DNA of 10,127 nt from an uncultured Eubacteriales bacterium (GTDB taxonomy: Bacteria > Bacillota > Clostridia > UBA1381): positions 1-10,127 of the forward strand of contig USPO01000035.1 in assembly GCA_900556575.1 (NCBI GenBank). Reading direction: 5' to 3'. The translations under genes were made by a program, and so were the position numbers. The notes under the pieces are model-generated. The model was given only the letters and a program-made list of their open reading frames with translations, had not been told where the DNA came from and searched no databases. This document shows positions 6,308-10,127 of the stretch, one piece after another. How positions within the stretch are numbered: position 1 is the first letter of the stretch; every line of letters starts with the position of its first letter.

Positions 6308-7231
6308 ATGGAAGAGACAGCAAAGCAGAATGCGGCAGAGGTGAACAGAAAGGTTAAGGATTCTGTATTTACGGATTTGTTTAAGGATAAAGCAAATATA
6401 CTGAAAATGTATAAGGAGCTTCATCCGGAAGATACAGCGGCAACGGTAGAAGATATAACACCGATAACGCTAACTCATGTAATAGTGAATAAGATATACA
6501 ATGACTTAGGATTTAAAGTAAGGAATACGCTTATAATACTTGTAGAGGCTCAAAGTACATGGTCAGTGAATATAATAATCAGGCTGCTGATATATCTAAT
6601 TCAAACATATCAGGAGTATATACATAACAATTCATTGTATATGTATTCATCGAAGAGAATGGAACTTCCAGTTCCGGAGCTATATGTAATATATACGGGA
6701 GACAAAAAGGAGGTACCGCCGAGAATATCAATAAGGAAAGATATATTCCCTGATATTTATGTGCCGTTTGATGCGGAAGCAGAGGTTATAACGATGAGGG
6801 AAAAGGGAATAATACATGAGTATATAATGTTTGTAAAAATATATACGGAGCAGTGCAGGGTGTGCAAAACAAAGGCAGAGGCAATAACGGAAACCTTAAG
6901 GATTTGCAAGAACGAGGATATATTAAAGGAATATTTAGAAAGCAGAGAAAGTGAGGTATACAGTATGTTGGATGTATTATTTGATCAGCAATATCAGGAA
7001 GAAGCAATGAGAAAGGACAGCTTCAGAGAAGGAAAAGAAGAAGGAAGAGAAGAAGGGTTGAAAGAAGGAAGAAGCGAAGGGTTGAAAGAAGGAAGAAATG
7101 AAGGCTTGACGGAAGGAAAAATAGATGCACTATGCCGAATGATAAACGGAGGACTGACGGAGGACTTTATAGTAGGTCTGGGATATACAAGAACAGAATA
7201 CAGCAATGCATTGAAAAAACTCGCTGCGTGA
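6308..7231 (+). CDS. Rpn-like PD-(D/E)XK nuclease / putative transposase family protein
   Basis: The product resembles the Rpn (recombination-promoting nuclease, PD-(D/E)XK) family common in Clostridia in many copies per genome. The opening KVKDSVFTDLFKDKANILKMYKEL is typical. The nuclease core shows Asp66 in YNDLGF, then Glu80-x-Gln82 in ILVEAQSTWSVNIIIR, the D...ExQ form of the active site, followed by YLIQTYQEY. The C-terminal part has helices and a run of glutamate-glycine repeats (residues 240-271) ending in a short closing domain. I chose the ATG at 6308 over the in-frame ATG at 6299 because GGGAG (6294-6298) is nine bases from the former but overlaps the latter. The gene has its own promoter and lies alone between two terminators. 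Relatives are linked to DNA cleavage and RecA-independent recombination, and possibly to phage defence; which applies here is unknown. Confidence 0.85.
   Translation: MEETAKQNAAEVNRKVKDSVFTDLFKDKANILKMYKELHPEDTAATVEDITPITLTHVIVNKIYNDLGFKVRNTLIILVEAQSTWSVNIIIRLLIYLIQTYQEYIHNNSLYMYSSKRMELPVPELYVIYTGDKKEVPPRISIRKDIFPDIYVPFDAEAEVITMREKGIIHEYIMFVKIYTEQCRVCKTKAEAITETLRICKNEDILKEYLESRESEVYSMLDVLFDQQYQEEAMRKDSFREGKEEGREEGLKEGRSEGLKEGRNEGLTEGKIDALCRMINGGLTEDFIVGLGYTRTEYSNALKKLAA
7025..7120 (+). repeat. Glu-Gly coding repeats in the Rpn-like gene
   Basis: The purine-rich stretch codes EGxx units at four-residue intervals (EGKEEGREEGLKEGR and on). Within it a 22-base unit is repeated exactly at 7052-7073 and 7076-7097, an offset of 24 bases or eight codons (EGLKEGRS, EGLKEGRN). 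Copy number may vary between strains by slippage without breaking the frame. Confidence 0.85.
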
Positions 7232-7232
7232 A

Positions 7233-7266
7233 AAATAAGGGTATGTTTTGCGGCATACCCTTATTT
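7233..7266. terminator. Bidirectional terminator between convergent genes
   Basis: A perfect 13-base stem (AAATAAGGGTATG with CATACCCTTATTT) encloses an 8-base loop. It starts just after the stop of the Rpn-like gene and ends 12 bases before the stop of the AraC-type gene on the other strand. Read on the - strand the stem is followed by a run of five T, and on the + strand by TTATTTAATT, so it can serve both. Confidence 0.85.
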
Positions 7267-7278
7267 AATTGAAACTTT

Positions 7279-8055
7279 TTATATTTGCTCGTTTCGGATT
7301 TTCCGGTACTCTTTCGGAGTTACTTTCATTATTTTTTTGAACATACGGCAGAAATAAGCGGCGGAATTGTAGCCGCATTTTGTTGCTGTTTCGGTAATGC
7401 TTTTTGTTCCGTTCCTTAAAAATTCACAGGCATTGTTTATCCTTATACTGTTCAGATAGTCGGAAATTGTAATATCCGTTTCCTTTTTAAATATATGACA
7501 CATATAAGGCTTGGAAATATACAAATCTCTTGCAATGTCATCAAGTCCGGATATTACGGAATAATTTTTCTTTATATATTCGAGTATACTGTCGGAAGTT
7601 TTTGATACCTTTCTTGTATCACTTGAAATAAGGTTGTTTTTGTCGCTTAAAACAGCCGCAATTTCGGCGGTATGAATACAGGCATAATCTTGATTTTCTT
7701 CTATTTTATATATAAGCTTGATTATATCATTGAAAGCATTGTTCGTCACAGTAAGCTTGTTGTTTTTGAAAATTCCCGTAATCGAGTCAATAAGCTTATC
7801 AGAAAAATAATCGGAAAGATATTCTCTTGTGAAGTGTATGGAATATCGGTCATGAATTTTTTCACCTGAGTTTTTGTGTAAAATATCCGGTTTTAAAAGC
7901 ATGATATCTCTTCCGTTCAGATTGATTAATTTATCATCAACAAGTACTGTTGTTTTTCCGCTCATCATTATGAACATTTCGTATGAGGCATGGTGATGCA
8001 GCTGAAAGTTTTTTCTTTTGGGTTTTGTTTCATGGTTTAGTATAAATTTGTTCAT
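7279..8055 (-). CDS. AraC family transcriptional regulator
   Basis: The 258-residue protein has an N-terminal cupin-like sensor domain (LHHHASYEMFIMMSGKTTVLV at about 19-39, then GRDIMLLKPDILH) and a C-terminal AraC-type double helix-turn-helix. The first HTH is about 171-191 (LDDIARDLYISKPYMCHIFK), the second about 219-241 (SITETATKCGYNSAAYFCRMF), closed by the signature TPKEYRK at 246-252. The ATG at 8055 follows GGAAGGGTG on the - strand with about seven bases between. Members with this plan usually bind a sugar or related ligand and activate neighbouring carbohydrate genes. It is divergent from the GH115 gene, which is its most likely target; it may also regulate itself. The ligand is not visible from the sequence. 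Confidence 0.93.
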   Translation of the reverse strand: MNKFILNHETKPKRKNFQLHHHASYEMFIMMSGKTTVLVDDKLINLNGRDIMLLKPDILHKNSGEKIHDRYSIHFTREYLSDYFSDKLIDSITGIFKNNKLTVTNNAFNDIIKLIYKIEENQDYACIHTAEIAAVLSDKNNLISSDTRKVSKTSDSILEYIKKNYSVISGLDDIARDLYISKPYMCHIFKKETDITISDYLNSIRINNACEFLRNGTKSITETATKCGYNSAAYFCRMFKKIMKVTPKEYRKIRNEQI

Positions 8056-8087
8056 TATAACACCCTTCCGATTAGATATATATTAAT

Positions 8088-8116
8088 ATAATACAATAAA
8101 TAATTAAAAATTGCAA
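8088..8116 (-). promoter_or_regulatory. Probable promoter of the AraC-type gene
   Basis: On the - strand TTGCAA (8116-8111) is 17 bases upstream of TATTAT (8093-8088), matching 4 and 5 of 6 consensus positions. The leader to the ATG at 8055 would be about 25 bases and contains the ribosome binding site. Confidence 0.45.
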
Positions 8117-8139
8117 TATAATTATATAAACTTTAATTA

Positions 8140-8163
8140 AATTGTGATAAAATATATACAATT
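8140..8163 (+). promoter_or_regulatory. Probable activator-dependent promoter of the GH115 gene, with inverted repeat
   Basis: An extended -10 (TGA then TAAAAT at 8148-8153) has no recognisable -35 box 17 bases upstream (TATAAA). It is framed by the inverted repeat AATTGT (8140-8145) and ACAATT (8158-8163), 12 bases apart. A weak promoter of this sort fits control by an activator such as the divergent AraC-type protein. An alternative -10, TATACT at 8184-8189, cannot be excluded. Confidence 0.4.
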
Positions 8164-8174
8164 AAATAATCGGC

Positions 8175-8192
8175 GGCGGTTATTATACTGCC
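8175..8192 (+). other. Possible hairpin in the GH115 5' leader
   Basis: GGCGG pairs with CTGCC (one G-U pair) over an 8-base A/T loop. It follows a CGGCGGCGG run that stands out in otherwise A/T-rich DNA. It lies about 20 bases before the GGAGG ribosome binding site and has no T-run, so it is not a terminator. No known riboswitch is recognised. Confidence 0.25.
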
Positions 8193-8225
8193 AAATAAAT
8201 TAATACGGATATGGAGGTATATGTT

Positions 8226-10127
8226 ATGTTAAGAAAAAGTATTTCGGCGGCTGTGTCGGCGGCTATGATACTTCCGCTCGGTACATCTTTTACAGTACTT
8301 GCGGCGGAGCCTGAAAATGATGCGGCGGTATCGGGGTATGTATCAATGAGCGGAGAAAACGGCGGAATTGAGCTTGTAAGTGCAAATAAGACACCGTCAA
8401 TGTATGTTGACGGCTCTGATTATGCGGGTGTTATCCGTGCTGTAAATGACCTGAAACAGGATATGAAAACAGTTACTGGCAGGGAAGCGGAGATAACGAA
8501 CACAATCGGACATACGGAAGTAAAGACGGAAGGTATATACATTGACGGCGATAAAATGACGGTTGAGATAGCCTCGTCACCATCAAAGGATGCATGGTGT
8601 TTCACTGCGGCATATAATGCGGACGGTTCGCTTGCAGGTGTTGTAAAGTCGGAGAATACAATTAAGGCGGGAAGTGACGGAGGAACTTTCAATTTTAAAG
8701 ATACGGCAGCAAAACCTGACGGAGGAAGTTTAAAAGCATTTGTATGGTCGGAAGATATGCAGTCAATGACAGCAGCTCTCGGAATTGCCGAGAATGTTGA
8801 AAAAACAGATACAGACGTTATAATAGGAACGCTCGGAATGAGTGAAGCAGTCGATTCACTTGCGGAAAGCGGAAAACTTGATGTTTCGGAAATCAAGGAC
8901 AAGTGGGAAAGCTTTACTATTCAGAATATTAACGGTACTGTCGTAATCGCAGGAAGTGATAAACGCGGTACTATTTACGGAATTTATGATTTATGCGAGA
9001 AAATGGGAGTATCACCATGGGGATTTTGGGCGGATACAAAACCGGGACACGCAGATTCATTATATGTAAATCTGCCGGAGGGCGGATATACGGAAGGAGA
9101 GCCGTCTGTTAAGTACAGGGGTATTTTCCTGAATGACGAGTTTAATATGTCGGAGTGGTCAAAATCAATGGGCAGCACAGGTAAAAATATGAATAATGAA
9201 ACCTATGCAAAGATTTTTGAACTTCTTCTTAGATTAAAGGCAAATTATTTATGGCCGGCAATGCATACATATTCAACGGCTTTCAATGTGACGGAGGGCA
9301 ATGCGGCGCTCGCCGATGAATACGGAATTGTTATGGGTTCATCTCATGCGGAGCCGCTGCTTAGAAATAATCTCGGTGAGCTTTACGATTATCAGCAGAA
9401 ATGGACTGCCGAAAATCCGGAGAAAACATTGACTGACAAAAATTCGTGGGGAAGTACCATAACGGATGATGCAAAGCATACGGTTGCGTATATCTGGACA
9501 GATAAGGACAATGACGGAAATGCCGTAGATAACAAGGAATTTCTGACCGATTACTGGAGAGAAAGAGCAAAAGCAAACGGCGGATACGAGAATACATATA
9601 CTCTCGGTATGCGTGGTGTACATGATGGAAGCTTTAACACAAATATGGACAGTAAAACCGCTATGGCGGAAATACTACAGGCGCAGACAAATATATTAAA
9701 GGACGAGGTTGTAAAAGAGGGACAGGATATATCGGACGTTCCGCAGGTATTTATTCCGTATAAGGAAATGCTCGATATGTACAATGGCGGACTCGAAATT
9801 CCGGACTATGTGACACTTATGTGGCCTGATGATAATTTCGGATATATACGTCAGCTGCCGACCGAGTCGGAGCGTGAAAGAAGCGGCGGAGCGGGAATAT
9901 ATTATCATCTTTCGTACTACGGACGTCCAAATGCATATCTTTGGCTTTCGTCATCACAGCCGGGACTTATCCGAGAGGAAATGACAAAGGCATATGACAT
10001 GGGTGCGGACAGAATATGGGTAGCAAATGTAGGTGATTTAAAGCCTGCCGAAACAGAAATTGAATATTTCCTTGACCTTGCACGAGATATTGACGATATG
10101 CGAAATATGGGGATTGCCGACTGGCTT
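8226..10127 (+). CDS. Secreted GH115 family glycoside hydrolase (xylan alpha-1,2-glucuronidase type), 3' partial
   Basis: The frame is open for 634 codons to the right edge with no stop. GH115 enzymes remove (4-O-methyl-)glucuronic acid side groups from xylan, including internal ones. A signal peptide is clear: LRK, a hydrophobic stretch, then TVLAAEP with cleavage near residue 26 or 27. The N-terminal domain includes YVDGSDYAGVIRAVNDLKQD (60-79), DVIIGTLGMSE (197-207) and VIAGSDKRGTIYGIYDLCEKMG (240-261), with an extra module between (see separate entry). The catalytic barrel shows KYRGIFLNDE (296-305), LLLRLKANYLWPAMH (333-347), DEYGIVMGSSHAEPLLRN (364-381), TLGMRGVHDG (459-468), MWPDDNFGYIR (532-542), GIYYHLSYYGRP (557-568) and WVANVGDLKPAE (598-609). 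ATG 8226 is chosen because GGAGG (8213-8217) is eight bases away and the signal peptide starts there. It would act outside the cell on glucuronoxylan. C-terminal domains, if any, lie beyond the window. Confidence 0.94.
   Translation, partial: MLRKSISAAVSAAMILPLGTSFTVLAAEPENDAAVSGYVSMSGENGGIELVSANKTPSMYVDGSDYAGVIRAVNDLKQDMKTVTGREAEITNTIGHTEVKTEGIYIDGDKMTVEIASSPSKDAWCFTAAYNADGSLAGVVKSENTIKAGSDGGTFNFKDTAAKPDGGSLKAFVWSEDMQSMTAALGIAENVEKTDTDVIIGTLGMSEAVDSLAESGKLDVSEIKDKWESFTIQNINGTVVIAGSDKRGTIYGIYDLCEKMGVSPWGFWADTKPGHADSLYVNLPEGGYTEGEPSVKYRGIFLNDEFNMSEWSKSMGSTGKNMNNETYAKIFELLLRLKANYLWPAMHTYSTAFNVTEGNAALADEYGIVMGSSHAEPLLRNNLGELYDYQQKWTAENPEKTLTDKNSWGSTITDDAKHTVAYIWTDKDNDGNAVDNKEFLTDYWRERAKANGGYENTYTLGMRGVHDGSFNTNMDSKTAMAEILQAQTNILKDEVVKEGQDISDVPQVFIPYKEMLDMYNGGLEIPDYVTLMWPDDNFGYIRQLPTESERERSGGAGIYYHLSYYGRPNAYLWLSSSQPGLIREEMTKAYDMGADRIWVANVGDLKPAETEIEYFLDLARDIDDMRNMGIADWL
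8568..8795 (+). other. Inserted beta-type module inside the GH115 N-terminal domain
   Basis: Residues about 115-190 separate two parts of the GH115 N-terminal domain that, as I recall the family, normally follow within about 20 residues (VTGREAEI and TDTDVIIGTLG). The segment contains FTAAYNADGSLAGVV (126-140) and LKAFVWSEDMQSM (169-181). This matches the pattern 'aaYd.nG.l.gv ... vkaFvWd.m..m' seen at the C-terminal ends of many clostridial secreted proteins. Boundaries are approximate and the role (carbohydrate or wall contact, spacer) is unknown. Confidence 0.55.

Noticed and set aside
7025..7120. Possible CRISPR-like or satellite repeat
   Set aside because: The repeat is in frame within a coding sequence, has no spacers of constant length, and is explained by the Glu-Gly tail.
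8221..8232. ATG closer to the GGAGG site than the chosen GH115 start
   Set aside because: In this frame it reads only three codons before TAA, and spacing of three bases from GGAGG is too short. The ATG at 8226 begins a proper signal peptide.
8420..8902. Open frame of 160 codons on the - strand inside the GH115 gene
   Set aside because: It is a shadow of a coding frame that matches GH115 blocks on both sides without interruption.

Overview
The window looks like chromosomal DNA from a low-GC Gram-positive anaerobe, most likely a plant-fibre-degrading member of the Clostridia from a gut-type habitat. This is inferred from the A/T-rich intergenic DNA, purine-rich GGAGG-type ribosome binding sites, the gene families present (clostridial transglutaminase-fold surface protein, YcxB-like protein, Rpn-type nuclease with glutamate-glycine repeats, GH115 glucuronidase), and AGA/ATA-rich codon use. 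No RNA gene, CRISPR array, insertion sequence or origin was seen.

Left part (1-5734), all on the + strand: the 3' end of a secreted or surface transglutaminase-like protein is followed by a tight series hisH-hisF, a four-helix membrane protein, a YcxB-like membrane protein, hflX and a yigZ/IMPACT-family gene. From hisH onward the spacings are 18, 41, -1, 3 and 1 bases, so they could form one transcript. hisH and hisF encode both subunits of imidazole glycerol phosphate synthase (histidine synthesis, also yielding AICAR), but hisA does not lie between them and hisI does not follow. HflX (ribosome-splitting GTPase) and YigZ (IMPACT family) are both associated with ribosomes or translation.

Middle part (5735-7278): a thioredoxin gene with its own probable promoter, in which the -10 box sits inside a 17-base palindrome, ends in a strong hairpin terminator. 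Next is a self-contained single-gene unit: promoter, Rpn-like PD-(D/E)XK nuclease, and a second hairpin terminator that also serves the convergent gene.

Right part (7279-10127): an AraC-type regulator on the - strand is divergent from a large secreted GH115 glycoside hydrolase (xylan alpha-1,2-glucuronidase family) that runs off the right end with no stop codon. The regulator probably controls the hydrolase in response to a sugar or xylan fragment. The GH115 start region carries a signal peptide, and its N-terminal domain appears to hold an inserted module of roughly 75 residues. This module resembles the C-terminal domain of the transglutaminase-like protein at the left end.

Most of the window is ordinary housekeeping. 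The points most worth checking are the inserted and shared module, the divergent AraC/GH115 control region, the insulated Rpn cassette, and the unrecognised membrane protein paired with the YcxB-like protein in front of hflX. I saw no convincing new multi-gene system.
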